Part shown: positions 26,649-34,713 of the stretch, in pieces
How positions within the stretch are numbered: the stretch's first letter is position 1
How the letters are laid out: every line of letters begins with the position of its first letter
Assembly: GCF_001423105.1 (NCBI RefSeq)
Contig: NZ_LMNV01000002.1
Location: 1,962,895 to 2,026,894 of the forward strand
Length of the DNA stretch: 64,000 nucleotides
Origin: Frondihabitans sp. Leaf304
Lineage (GTDB): Bacteria; Actinomycetota; Actinomycetes; Actinomycetales; Microbacteriaceae
Reading direction: 5' to 3'
The notes under the pieces: generated by a model
Databases searched by the model: none
What the model was told of the DNA's origin: nothing
Seen by the model: only the letters and a program-made list of their open reading frames with translations
Made by a program: the position numbers and the translations under genes

Positions 26649-28229
26649 CTAGTCGCCGATCGCCTTCGGGTGTCGGGCTCGGAGCGCCGTCTCTTCGGCG
26701 TCGATCGCGGCCAACACGGCCTGCACGGCGTTCTCCTGGTATCGCCCGTCGCGGCGTGCAAGAAGCACGGCCTCGCGCTCGGCCTCGATCATGCTGCCGC
26801 GAAGCCTGCTGAACATCACGGGCGACTGCTCCCGGTCGGGAGGCGACGGGTTCGCGAGCGACTCGGAGAGGAAGCTCGATGCGCGCCGGAGCTGCTCGAC
26901 GACGCGCTCCTCATCGTCGTCGCCGCGCACGGCGTCGAGCCGGTCGATGCCGGCCTGCTTGGCCTCTGCCGTGAGTAGCTGTCGTTCCGTCCACTCCTGG
27001 GCGAGGTTCGGGGCGGGCAGGTGCACCCGGCGGATGAGCAGCGGCAGAGGGAGCGCCTGGAGCAGCGTGCCGAGAACCACGACGAACGCCAAGAACTGCA
27101 GCAGTTCGCGCTGCGGAGTGCCTTCGGGAAGGAGGAAGGCTGCGGCCAGAGTGACCACACCGCGGATACCGGCCGCCGAGACGACCGTGCTCGACGCGGC
27201 CGTCCACGCGCGTTCGCGGACTCGCGCCGGCCCGATCCGGTAGAGGAACATCGTGAAGAACACCCACGCGAACCGGGCAGCGATCACGATGGCGAGCACG
27301 GCGAAGCTGATGCCGATGGTCGTCCAAAGCCCCGGCCCGAACCGGACCACGTTCTCGAGCACCCCGGCGAGGTTCAGGCCGATGAAGAGGAACACGGCGT
27401 TCTCGAGCAAAAACTGCACTGTGCGCCAATTGAGCCGCTCGGCCACGCGGGCCTCGGCCGAGAGCACGACGGGCGACCGGTAGCCGAGGTAGAGGCCGGC
27501 GACCACGACGGCGAGCGCCCCGGATCCGTGGAGGAGTTGCGCGGGGAGGAAAGCGAGAAAGGGGGTGACGAGCGAGAGGCTCGTGTCGAGCACGGCGGAC
27601 CGGAGCCGGCTACGAATCTGGGCCAGCACGATACCGACAACAAGGCCGATACCTCCGCCAACGATCACCGCGAGGCCAAAATCAACCGCGACCTCACCGG
27701 GTGTAACCACATGGTGGATGGCGGCGATTGCCGCATCGAGTGCCACGAGAGCCGTGGCGTCGTTGAGCAGGCTCTCGCCCTCGAGGATCGTTACGACTCG
27801 ACGCGGGAGCGGCACCTTGCCGGTCACCGCCGTGACCGCGACCGCGTCGGTGGGTGCGACCACAGCGCCGAACGCGAGGCCAGCCGCGATCGTGATGCCC
27901 GGCACGATCCACCAGGCAGCGAACCCGACCACCACGACGGTGAAGGCGACGAGGGCGACGCTGGTCAGCACGATGCTGTCGTTACGAGCCCGGATGTCGA
28001 TCAGCGACGTGCGAATGGCAGCGGCGAACAGCAGGGGCGGCAAGAGGGCGTAGAGGATCAGATCCGGCTCGAGCGTGACCCTCGGCACACCGGGGATGAA
28101 CGACGCCACTGCTCCGACCGCGACGAGGGCGACCGGGGCCGACCAGCCGACTCGACCCGAGAGCCCGGTCACGGCGACGGTCACGATGACGAACGCGACG
28201 ATCCAGGCGATCGAGGTCACGGGGTCCAT
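26649..28229 (-). CDS. Na+/H+ antiporter, CPA1 (NhaP) type
   Basis: The 526-residue protein has about twelve membrane helices in the first 400 residues and a soluble C-terminal domain (about 405-526) rich in charged residues. The family motifs are GAVVAPTDAVAVTAV and EGESLLNDATALVALD, which contain the Asp residues needed for ion exchange, and LLPPLLFAAAIRTS at the dimer interface. It exchanges cytosolic Na+ or K+ for H+ in the plasma membrane. The C-terminal domain (ELRARHPKAIGD-type helices) likely regulates activity. It is convergent with the phosphodiesterase gene and codirectional with the crcB pair. Confidence 0.93.
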   Translation of the reverse strand: MDPVTSIAWIVAFVIVTVAVTGLSGRVGWSAPVALVAVGAVASFIPGVPRVTLEPDLILYALLPPLLFAAAIRTSLIDIRARNDSIVLTSVALVAFTVVVVGFAAWWIVPGITIAAGLAFGAVVAPTDAVAVTAVTGKVPLPRRVVTILEGESLLNDATALVALDAAIAAIHHVVTPGEVAVDFGLAVIVGGGIGLVVGIVLAQIRSRLRSAVLDTSLSLVTPFLAFLPAQLLHGSGALAVVVAGLYLGYRSPVVLSAEARVAERLNWRTVQFLLENAVFLFIGLNLAGVLENVVRFGPGLWTTIGISFAVLAIVIAARFAWVFFTMFLYRIGPARVRERAWTAASSTVVSAAGIRGVVTLAAAFLLPEGTPQRELLQFLAFVVVLGTLLQALPLPLLIRRVHLPAPNLAQEWTERQLLTAEAKQAGIDRLDAVRGDDDEERVVEQLRRASSFLSESLANPSPPDREQSPVMFSRLRGSMIEAEREAVLLARRDGRYQENAVQAVLAAIDAEETALRARHPKAIGD

Positions 28230-28286
28230 GAGGTCGAGGATGGCACAGCGTCGGCGGCTCGACGAGGGGTGAGCGGAAAGGCCCCC

Positions 28287-28664
28287 TTAGAACGCCCCGC
28301 CGAGCACGAGCCCGAGACCGGAGGCGGCGATCGATACGACAAGCATCCCGATGCCGTAGAGAGCAGCTGCCCCGTATCGGCGGTCGTGCACAAGACGCAC
28401 GGTCTCGACGCTCGCGGTGCTGAACGTCGTGTAGCCGCCCATGAGGCCACCGCCGAGAATCAGCACCCACTCGTGCGGCAGACCAGCCGCCGTGCCGAGC
28501 CCGGTCAGCAGGCCGAGCCCGAACGATCCGGTGACGTTGATCACGACGGTCGCGACCGGAAAGCGGCTGACGCGTGCCTTGATGACGCCGTCGAGAACGA
28601 AGCGCAGCGACGCCCCGGCGCCCCCGGCAAGGCAGATCGCGATGAAGACGAGTGGGGTGGTCAT
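28287..28664 (-). CDS. crcB: fluoride channel subunit CrcB/Fluc
   Basis: The 125-residue protein has four membrane helices. GGAGASLRFVLDGVI, VINVTGSFGLGLLTGL and GGGLMGGYTTFSTASVETVRL are the Fluc signatures, with the Asn, Phe and Thr/Ser residues that line the fluoride pore. Fluc channels export toxic F- and work as antiparallel dimers. Gram-positive bacteria often carry two adjacent genes whose products may form a heterodimer. It overlaps the second crcB by four bases. I did not find a fluoride riboswitch motif upstream of the pair. Confidence 0.93.
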   Translation of the reverse strand: MTTPLVFIAICLAGGAGASLRFVLDGVIKARVSRFPVATVVINVTGSFGLGLLTGLGTAAGLPHEWVLILGGGLMGGYTTFSTASVETVRLVHDRRYGAAALYGIGMLVVSIAASGLGLVLGGAF

Positions 28665-29110
28665 CCGGCGTCCTCCTCTTCGTCGCCAGTGACGTGGCGG
28701 GTCGAGCGAGACTGCACGGCCCCGGCGAGGGCGATGCCCAGTGCCGCCGCCACGACCCCGGCGAGCAGCGACAAGGCCGCGTAGGTCAGAGCGACGCCGG
28801 TCGCGGATCCTAGGCGGGTCGCCACGTCGGTCGCGAGCGCGCTGTAGGTGGTGAAGCCGCCGAGCACGCCGGTGCCGAAGAGAAGGCGAAGGATCCGGCG
28901 CCCCCCGTCATCCGATCCGCGCCGTGCGAGCGACTCGAGCAGCGCTCCGAGCGCGAACGAGCCGACGAGGTTGATGGCAAAAACCGTCGTCGGGAACCCG
29001 TGGGGCGCGGCCGGCCAGGTGAGCGACAGCGCCTCGCGGATGCCGGTGCCGACGGCGCCGCCCGCGAACACGAGGAGGATCAGCCGGGGCTGACGGTGAA
29101 GTGGGCTCAC
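28661..29110 (-). CDS. crcB: fluoride channel subunit CrcB/Fluc, longer paralogue
   Basis: This is the first gene of the pair in the transcribed direction, 149 residues. GGAVGTGIREALSL, FAINLVGSFALGALL and FGTGVLGGFTTYSALATDVA match the family. The N-terminal helix is preceded by a short basic stretch (HRQPR), and the C-terminus has an acidic tail (DEEEDAG). The two paralogues differ in the charge of their tails, fitting opposite insertion in the membrane as a heterodimer. The stop of this gene is coupled to the start of the next by an ATGA overlap. Lipid-exposed faces are Ala/Val/Leu rich. Confidence 0.93.
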   Translation of the reverse strand: MSPLHRQPRLILLVFAGGAVGTGIREALSLTWPAAPHGFPTTVFAINLVGSFALGALLESLARRGSDDGGRRILRLLFGTGVLGGFTTYSALATDVATRLGSATGVALTYAALSLLAGVVAAALGIALAGAVQSRSTRHVTGDEEEDAG

Positions 29111-29134
29111 ATGCCCAGTTAATCATCCCCGCGC

Positions 29135-29232
29135 CCCGCTCCGAATTTGAAGGAGATCCGCGCCCTCAACCCCGGCGGATCCTGATGTTTCCGTCGGGGC
29201 CGGCGCGTTTCTCCTTCAAATTCGGATGCGGG
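29135..29232. repeat. long intergenic hairpin, AATTTGA family, copy 4
   Basis: The left arm (29135-29156: CCCGCTCCGAATTTGAAGG, then AGA) pairs with the right arm (29210-29232), whose complement reads CCCGCATCCGAATTTGAAGG, then AGA. There are 20 pairs with one insertion. It shares GAATTTGAAGGAGA with copy 1. It lies 24 bases upstream of the crcB start and 15 bases beyond the rtcB stop. Confidence 0.8.
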
Positions 29233-29247
29233 CCCGACCGGCAGCGG

Positions 29248-30414
29248 CTAGTCGCCCTTCACATTCACGATCTGCCGCAGCGTGTGGCGGATCGACACCA
29301 GATCGGACGCGTCATCCATCACCTGGTCGATCGGCTTGTACGCCTGCGGAATCTCGTCGAGGAACGCGTCGGTATCGCGGTACTCAATGCCGACCATCGC
29401 CTCGCGCAGCTGATCGTGCGTGAAGGTCTTGCGAGCCTTCGACCTCGAGAACTGCCGACCCGCACCGTGCGGCGACGAGTCGAGCGCGAGCTTGTTGCCG
29501 AGCCCCTCGACCACGTACGACGCCGTGCCCATGGAGCCGGGGATCAGCCCGGCCTCACCGGCCCGCGCCGAGATCGCGCCCTTTCGCGAGAGCCAGACGC
29601 TCTTGCCGAAGTGCGTCTCTTTCTGCGTGAAGTTGTGGTGCGTATTGATGCGCTCGAGCTCGGTGACGGGCGAGCCGATCCAGTCGGCGAACTGCCGCAC
29701 GACGCGGTCCATCATCTCCTCGCGGTTGAGCAGGGCGAAGTGCTGCGCCCAGCGGAGCTCAGCGATGTACCGGTCGAACTCCGACGTGCCCTCGATCAGG
29801 TAGGCGAGGTCGTCGTCGGGCAGCGCGATCCACCACTTCTTCATGAGCGCCTTGGCGACCTGGATGTGCTTCTGCGCGATCTTGTTGCCCACGCCTCGGC
29901 TGCCCGAGTGCAGGAACAGCCAGACGTCGTCGTTCTCGTCGAGGCTGATCTCGATGAAGTGGTTGCCCGAGCCGAGCGTGCCGAGCTGCAGCTCCCAGCT
30001 CTTCGCGTACGACGCCGGGTCGAATCCTGCCTCGACGGCCATCGCCGTGAGCTCGTCGATGCGCGGTGCGGCAGTCGCCACCACCTTGCGGTTGTACGAG
30101 CCGGCCGAGGTCGGCACGGCGCGCTCGATCGCCTCGCGCACCGGCTTGCGGTCGGTGGGCAGGTCGGCGGCGGTGAACTGCGTCTTCACTGCGATCATGC
30201 CGCAGCCGATGTCGACGCCCACGGCGGCCGGCATGACCGCCCCGAGTGTCGGGATGACCGACCCCACGGTGGCGCCGAGACCCAGGTGGGCGTCCGGCAT
30301 CAGAGCGAGGTGCGGAAATATGAACGGCATGGTCGAGGTGGTGCGAGCCTGGGCCTCCGTGGAGTCCTCCAGGATGCTCGCCCAGCTCAGCAGCCGGTTC
30401 GTGATCTTCTTCAT
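29248..30414 (-). CDS. rtcB: RtcB family RNA ligase (3'-phosphate/5'-OH)
   Basis: RtcB joins RNA 2',3'-cyclic-phosphate or 3'-phosphate ends to 5'-OH ends with GTP and Mn2+, serving tRNA or rRNA repair. I start at the ATG at 30414, which has AAAGGA ahead of it; 12 codons lie further upstream without support. The metal site residues sit in MPDAHLGLGATVGSVI, GVDIGCGM (Cys), LGSGNHFIEI and HSGSRGVGNK. The guanylylated His is in SPHGAGRQFSRSKA. The 388-residue length is the shorter bacterial form. A promoter, a 24-codon ORF and a terminator-like hairpin precede it, so control by attenuation is plausible. No archease gene is seen nearby. Confidence 0.94.
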   Translation of the reverse strand: MKKITNRLLSWASILEDSTEAQARTTSTMPFIFPHLALMPDAHLGLGATVGSVIPTLGAVMPAAVGVDIGCGMIAVKTQFTAADLPTDRKPVREAIERAVPTSAGSYNRKVVATAAPRIDELTAMAVEAGFDPASYAKSWELQLGTLGSGNHFIEISLDENDDVWLFLHSGSRGVGNKIAQKHIQVAKALMKKWWIALPDDDLAYLIEGTSEFDRYIAELRWAQHFALLNREEMMDRVVRQFADWIGSPVTELERINTHHNFTQKETHFGKSVWLSRKGAISARAGEAGLIPGSMGTASYVVEGLGNKLALDSSPHGAGRQFSRSKARKTFTHDQLREAMVGIEYRDTDAFLDEIPQAYKPIDQVMDDASDLVSIRHTLRQIVNVKGD

Positions 30415-30484
30415 GGTCCTTTCGTTTCTGTTCGGTGTGACGGAGTGCACCCGGGGAGGCGCATTCCGATCGACCTGCAGTGTC

Positions 30485-30530
30485 GAAAGAAACGAGAGAA
30501 GCCCCGGGCCTCATCGGCGGCCGGGGCTTC
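30485..30530 (-). terminator. terminator-like hairpin between leader ORF and rtcB
   Basis: On the minus strand GAAGCCCCGG (30530-30521) pairs perfectly with CCGGGGCTTC (30507-30498), and is followed by TCTCGTTTCTTTC, a pyrimidine and U-rich tail. It lies 21 bases beyond the leader ORF stop and about 70 bases before the rtcB start, so it can work as a terminator or attenuator. Confidence 0.7.
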
Positions 30531-30551
30531 GACGAATCGAAAGCTACGGCC

Positions 30552-30626
30552 CTAGATGGGTTCGTGGAAGGTGCGCTGGATGAGCTCGAGCTCATAGCGC
30601 GGGGCGAGTTGCTGGTTGTTCAGCAT
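30552..30626 (-). CDS. 24-codon leader ORF or small protein upstream of rtcB
   Basis: An ATG at 30626 is preceded by a strong ribosome binding site (GGAAGGAACGA) and reads MLNNQQLAPRYELELIQRTF, then HEPI and TAG. A promoter with TTGACA and TATGCT lies about 40 bases further upstream. The peptide is mixed in charge and polar, without a membrane helix or Cys, so it is not an obvious toxin or lantipeptide. It sits between promoter and terminator, ahead of rtcB. It may be a regulatory leader peptide or a conserved microprotein. It is too short for confident gene calling, but every expected expression signal is present. Confidence 0.6.
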   Translation of the reverse strand: MLNNQQLAPRYELELIQRTFHEPI

Positions 30627-30671
30627 TTCGTTCCTTCCAGGGGCGGCATGCCGGAGTGGCACGGAGAACTG

Positions 30672-30702
30672 AGCATAGCGGGCGAAGGATCCGACGTGTC
30701 AA
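30672..30702 (-). promoter_or_regulatory. sigma-A-like promoter for the leader ORF and rtcB
   Basis: On the minus strand TTGACA (30702-30697) is followed after 19 bases by TATGCT (30677-30672). The -35 is perfect and the -10 is TANNNT. The spacer is slightly long. Transcription would start near 30665, giving a leader of about 39 bases before the small ORF. Confidence 0.65.
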
Positions 30703-30776
30703 GTGGTGGCGCTACATTCCCCTGGCGAGCAGTTGTGCCTCTCGCGGTGCCTTGGCGTGGCTCGTACGCTCGACGC

Positions 30777-31181
30777 ATGCAGGATCAGTATGGGGCGGTC
30801 ATCGCCCGATCGCGCGTGGTCTCGGGCTGGGTCCTCGCCGCCTCCACATTCATCGCCGCCGCAACCGTGTTGATGCTCGTCTTCCAGTGGGCTTCGGTCT
30901 ACCTCACGATCGGCGGCGCCGAGAGCCCGACCGGGAGCGAGGTCGTCGAGTACAACGTCACAACCGGCATCGCCTTCTTCAGTATTGCGGCAGGCATCGT
31001 CACGGCGATGTCGCTCGATCGCAAGGCCCTGCTTGCACTGCACGTAGCGGGCGCTTTCTTCGCCCTCCTGGTGGTCGTGGTGCTTGCCTTCCCCTCCGAT
31101 CGCTGGACCTCCGGTGAGGGCTTCAGCCCGGCGCCGGGCGGACAAAAGCCCTGTTATAGCGGAAGCCGCGACTGCAACTAG
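30777..31181 (+). CDS. three-helix membrane protein, unknown function
   Basis: This 134-residue protein starts at an ATG directly after the rtcB promoter region. Three hydrophobic stretches are visible: VVSGWVLAASTFIAAATVLMLVFQWASVYL, GIAFFSIAAGIVTAMSL and LLALHVAGAFFALLVVVVLAF. The polar C-terminus contains two Cys (QKPCYSGSRDCN), which could form a disulphide if outside. The frame continues upstream for 99 codons through the rtcB leader region, which I reject. I do not recognise a family. Confidence 0.65.
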   Translation: MQDQYGAVIARSRVVSGWVLAASTFIAAATVLMLVFQWASVYLTIGGAESPTGSEVVEYNVTTGIAFFSIAAGIVTAMSLDRKALLALHVAGAFFALLVVVVLAFPSDRWTSGEGFSPAPGGQKPCYSGSRDCN

Positions 31182-31202
31182 GCGCCCCTCCTGCGCACGC
31201 AA

Positions 31203-31230
31203 CTAAAGTGCACACGAGAGTGCAAGTTAG
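31203..31230. promoter_or_regulatory. imperfect inverted repeat, likely TetR operator
   Basis: CTAAAGTGCAC (31203-31213) is opposed by GTGCAAGTTAG (31220-31230), whose complement is CTAACTTGCAC; nine of eleven positions match around a six-base spacer. A possible -10 (TACACT, 31234-31239) follows, with the TetR start at 31246, seven bases later. This fits autoregulation by the encoded TetR protein. Confidence 0.6.
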
Positions 31231-31245
31231 GCGTACACTCGCTGC

Positions 31246-31899
31246 ATGCCTTCCGCCGCCAGCCACCCGCGCGCCCCGCGCCGCGACGCGACCGAGAACC
31301 GCGAGAGCCTCCTGCTCGCTGCCGGCACCCTGCTCAACCGCGACCCCAATGCCTCCCTCGAAGCCGTCGCCGCGGAGGCCGGACTCTCCCGTCGCGCCCT
31401 CTACGGCCACTTCGCGAACCGCGACGACCTGCTTCGCGAGCTGGCGCTGCGGGGCGCCGCGCGCATCAACGCGGCGCTGCTGCCGGGCGCCGGTGCCGTG
31501 CCGGGTGCCGAGCCGACGGATCCTGCGCTCCAGCTCGCTACCGTCGGCGCCCGCCTCTGGAACGAGGTCGACCACGTCCGCACCATGGCCCTCATCACGG
31601 TGCGCGGGCCGCAGGCGCTGCTGGTCGGCGACGCGCTCCTCCCCCTGCGCGAGCACGTGCGCGGCATCGTCGAGCGCGGCATCACCGACGGCTCGTTCCG
31701 TGACGACATCGACGCGCGCACCCTGGCCCACCTGATCGAGAGCGCCGCCATCTCTGTGCTCGACGAGTCGACCCGACATGAGATCTCCACCGCGGAGGGG
31801 CGACGCCTCGTCGTGCTCTCGGTGCTCGCCCTCGCCGGCTTCGGTCACGCCGAGGCGACGACCATTCTGACCACCCTCACCCCGGAAGAAGAACGATGA
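31246..31899 (+). CDS. TetR family transcriptional regulator
   Basis: The 217-residue protein has an N-terminal TetR helix-turn-helix (residues about 18-65: RESLLLAAGTLLNRDPNASLEAVAAEAGLSRRALYGHFANRDDLLRELA), in which SRRALYGHF is the recognition helix. The C-terminal ligand-binding domain is all-helical and divergent. It probably represses its own operon, which includes a pseudo-ABC protein and a YhgE/Pip membrane protein, joined by ATGA overlaps. The ligand is unknown. The start ATG is likely used without a leader. Confidence 0.9.
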   Translation: MPSAASHPRAPRRDATENRESLLLAAGTLLNRDPNASLEAVAAEAGLSRRALYGHFANRDDLLRELALRGAARINAALLPGAGAVPGAEPTDPALQLATVGARLWNEVDHVRTMALITVRGPQALLVGDALLPLREHVRGIVERGITDGSFRDDIDARTLAHLIESAAISVLDESTRHEISTAEGRRLVVLSVLALAGFGHAEATTILTTLTPEEER

Positions 31900-32531
31900 G
31901 ACTCACCCTCGACGGCGTCGCCATCGGCGAGGGCCCCGGCGCCCCGCTGCCCCGGCTCGACGCCACCGCCACCAGCGACACTCCCGCGGTCGTCGCGGTC
32001 GAGACGGAGGGGGCCCCGACACTCGCCTCGCTCATCGCCGGTGGCCGCATGGCCCCCGACACCGGCCGAGTGCTGATCGACGGTGTCGACGACCCCGCCC
32101 GCATCCGCGAGGCGTTCGCCCTCATCGACACCCCGACCGTCGCCGAGCCGTTCGCCGACCTCACCGTCCGCACGGTGGTGCAGGAGGAGCTCGCTCTCGC
32201 CGGCCAGCGTGGCAACCGGGCGACGTCCGACCTCTTTCTCGAGGCGGTCGGTCTCGCCGAGCACGACGAGACGCGCATCAAGCACCTCCCGACCGAGGCC
32301 CGTATCCGCATTCTCTGCGAACTCGCGCTCCTCCGCCCCGGCGTCGAGGGCCTCATCATCACCACGCCGGAGCGCCACGGCGGCGACACCGCGGCCTGGT
32401 TCGGTGTAGTCCGCGACCTCGCCCTCCGCCACGTCGCCGTCCTCCTCGTCACCGGCGTCGCCGCGGCCGCGCACGTCAGCGCGCTGCTCCCCGCGCCCGA
32501 AACCGTTTCAGAATCGCAGGACACCGAATGA
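31896..32531 (+). CDS. degenerate ABC-ATPase-like protein without Walker motifs
   Basis: The 211-residue sequence aligns with ABC ATPases in its general order. LASLIAGGRMAPDTGRVLIDGVDDPARI follows where Walker A and its helix would be, then FADLTVRTVVQEELALAG (the region after the Q-loop), GLAEHDETRIKHLPTEARIRILCELALLRPGVEGLIITTPER and LRHVAVLLVTG. But Walker A GxxGxGK(S/T) is replaced by TEGAPTLAS, the LSGGQ signature by LPTEAR, and Walker B DE by TP. It therefore should not hydrolyse ATP. It is coupled to TetR upstream and YhgE/Pip downstream by ATGA overlaps. The fold assignment is by eye. Confidence 0.72.
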   Translation: MRLTLDGVAIGEGPGAPLPRLDATATSDTPAVVAVETEGAPTLASLIAGGRMAPDTGRVLIDGVDDPARIREAFALIDTPTVAEPFADLTVRTVVQEELALAGQRGNRATSDLFLEAVGLAEHDETRIKHLPTEARIRILCELALLRPGVEGLIITTPERHGGDTAAWFGVVRDLALRHVAVLLVTGVAAAAHVSALLPAPETVSESQDTE

Positions 32532-34642
32532 AGATCGCCGCCCTCGTCCGCTCCGAGCTCAAGCGCCTCACCGCCTCGCCGCTCGCCCGGCTCGCCTTCA
32601 TCGCGCTGATGTGCGTTCCGTTGCTCTACGGCGGAATGTATCTCTGGGCCAACCAGGATCCCTACGCCAAGCTCGACCACATCCCCGCCGCGATCGTCGA
32701 CAACGACGCCGGGGCGACCGACTCCGACGGCAACGCGGTCGACTACGGGCAGAAGATCACCGATCAGCTCGTCGACGGCAACGATTTCGACTGGCACGTC
32801 GTCTCGCAGGCCGAGGCCGACTTGGGCATCAAAGACGAGACCTACAACTTCGTCTTCTCGATTCCGAAGTCGTTCTCGACCGACCTCACGAGCGCGTCGA
32901 CGACAGATCCGACCGCGGCCAAGATCGACCTGACCACGAACGACACGACGAGCTACCTCTCGTCGACGATCGCCGATCAAGCGGGCAAGACGATCCGGGC
33001 GACGATCACCGCGGAGGTCGGCAAGACGGCGGCCAAGACCCTGCTCGTCGGCTTGAACGACGTCCGCGACAACCTGAAAGACGCGAGCGCAGGATCCAGC
33101 AAGGTCACCTCGGGCGCGACCGACCTCAAATCCGGTCTCGACTCTGCGAAATCCGGCGCCACGAAGCTCGCCTCGGGCGCATCCCAGCTCTCGACCGGAG
33201 CATCGACTCTGAATACGGGTCTCCAGCAGCTCCGCACCAAGACCGCAGCTCTCCCCGCCCAGACGGCGCAGCTGTCGAGCGGCCTCGACTCTCTGCAGTC
33301 GCAGACCTCGTCGCTTCCGGCCGAGTCCGCAGCCCTCGACACCGGCGCTCAAAAGGTCGCAGCGGGCAACAAGGCTCTCGATGACGGGGTCGCCCTGCAG
33401 AAGCAGGCCGCGTCTGACGTCACGGCAGCCCTGCCGGCTCAGCTCTCGGCCGCTCAGAAGAAGCAGCAGGCCGCTCTCAATCAGATCTACGCCGCCACGG
33501 GAATGACCGATGCGCAGAAGGCCGCCATCCAGCAGGTCGTCGATGCTTCCAACGACTCGACGGCGACCAAGCTGACCTCGGCCGCGACTGCCGCCGAGAC
33601 ACAGCTGTCCACGCTCGAAACCACGACCGGTCAGCTCGCCACGGGCAGTGCCCAGGTCGCCGCAGGCACCTCGAAGCTCTCGGCACAGACGCCGGCCCTC
33701 GTCTCGGGAATCCAGCAGCTCGACGCGGGAGCGAACGAGCTCAGCACGGCGGCTCCGGCCCTCACGAGCGGCATCGCCAGCGCGGCCGACGGCTCCGCGC
33801 AGCTCGCCTCCGGCGCGGCTACCGCGTCGACCGGTGCCTCCTCGCTCTCCTCCGGCATCACCAAGCTCGACTCGGGCGCGAAGTCGCTCGTCACGGGTTC
33901 GACGAAGCTGACGAAGGGGCTCAAAGACGGCGTGAAGCAGATTCCGGCCACGACCGCGGCCACCCGAGACACCCAGGCCGCAGCGATCGCCGACCCGGTG
34001 AGCATTCGCGACTCGTCGATCGCGAGCGCCGGCAACTACGGTGCGGGGCTCGCACCGTTCTTCATCAGCCTCGCCGCCTGGATCGGCATGTACGCGCTGT
34101 TCCTGATCATCAAGCCGATCTCCAAGCGAGCCCTGACGGCAGTCCGCGCCCCCGGCCGGATTACCCTAGCCGGCTGGCTTTCGCCCGCTATCCTCGGCCT
34201 GGTGCAGATGGTCGCCCTGTTCGCGATCGTCAAGTTCGCCCTCGGGTTCGACGTCGTGAACCCGGTGCCGATGGTCGGCCTGATGGTGCTCGCGTCGATC
34301 ACCTTCGCGGCCATCATCATGATGCTCAACGTGCTCCTCGGGAGCGTCGGGCAGTTCCTCGGACTGGTGCTGATGCTCATCCAACTCGTCACCGCCGGCG
34401 GCACGTTCCCCTGGCAGACCCTTCCCGGCCCGCTGGCGGCGCTGCACTTCGCCCTGCCGATGAGCTACGCCGTCGACGGCATCCGCCAGCTCATGTACGG
34501 CGGCAACATCGGCGCCGCGTGGAGCGACGCCGGAGTGCTCGCCCTCTGGATGATCGGCGCGCTGCTGGTCTCGTTCGTCGCCGCTCGACGCATGACGAAG
34601 CGCCGCACGATGCGCGACCTGCGCCCCAGCCTGATCGGCTGA
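32528..34642 (+). CDS. YhgE/Pip family membrane protein
   Basis: The 704-residue protein begins with a membrane segment (LARLAFIALMCVPLLYGGMYLWANQDPY) followed by an extracellular domain (DHIPAAIVDNDAGATDSDGNAVDYGQKI). A long heptad-like region (about 180-470) of repeated TDLKSGLDSAKSGATKLASG-type units should be coiled coil. Five to six membrane helices (about 495-700) include FFISLAAWIGMYALFLII and FLGLVLMLIQLVTAGGTFPWQTLP. This is the plan of YhgE/Pip proteins, related to ABC-2 permeases and to phage infection proteins. With the preceding pseudo-ATPase it might form an inactive or ATP-independent complex. It ends in an 8-base tandem repeat. Confidence 0.88.
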   Translation: MKIAALVRSELKRLTASPLARLAFIALMCVPLLYGGMYLWANQDPYAKLDHIPAAIVDNDAGATDSDGNAVDYGQKITDQLVDGNDFDWHVVSQAEADLGIKDETYNFVFSIPKSFSTDLTSASTTDPTAAKIDLTTNDTTSYLSSTIADQAGKTIRATITAEVGKTAAKTLLVGLNDVRDNLKDASAGSSKVTSGATDLKSGLDSAKSGATKLASGASQLSTGASTLNTGLQQLRTKTAALPAQTAQLSSGLDSLQSQTSSLPAESAALDTGAQKVAAGNKALDDGVALQKQAASDVTAALPAQLSAAQKKQQAALNQIYAATGMTDAQKAAIQQVVDASNDSTATKLTSAATAAETQLSTLETTTGQLATGSAQVAAGTSKLSAQTPALVSGIQQLDAGANELSTAAPALTSGIASAADGSAQLASGAATASTGASSLSSGITKLDSGAKSLVTGSTKLTKGLKDGVKQIPATTAATRDTQAAAIADPVSIRDSSIASAGNYGAGLAPFFISLAAWIGMYALFLIIKPISKRALTAVRAPGRITLAGWLSPAILGLVQMVALFAIVKFALGFDVVNPVPMVGLMVLASITFAAIIMMLNVLLGSVGQFLGLVLMLIQLVTAGGTFPWQTLPGPLAALHFALPMSYAVDGIRQLMYGGNIGAAWSDAGVLALWMIGALLVSFVAARRMTKRRTMRDLRPSLIG

Positions 34643-34670
34643 TCGGCTGATCGGCTGATCGGCTGATCGG
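34631..34670. repeat. five tandem copies of CTGATCGG
   Basis: The octamer CTGATCGG is repeated five times without change, starting with the last Leu-Ile-Gly codons of the YhgE/Pip gene. The gene's TGA comes from the second copy. Copies three to five are beyond the stop, so changes in copy number there do not affect the protein. Confidence 0.9.
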
Positions 34671-34713
34671 CCGGCGTCGCCCTAGCGACCCACCCGAGGC
34701 AACTCCCCCGTGG

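Noticed and set aside
27021..28784. 587-residue frame opposite the Na+/H+ antiporter and crcB
   Set aside because: It crosses the ends of two real genes and has a composition of random antisense translation.
28287..29135. Possible fluoride riboswitch ahead of the crcB pair
   Set aside because: The leader before the first start is short and I do not find the conserved pseudoknot motif of that riboswitch; the nearby hairpin belongs to the repeat family.
30480..30776. 99-codon upstream extension of the membrane protein at 30777
   Set aside because: It runs antisense through the rtcB promoter and leader ORF and gives no recognisable protein sequence.
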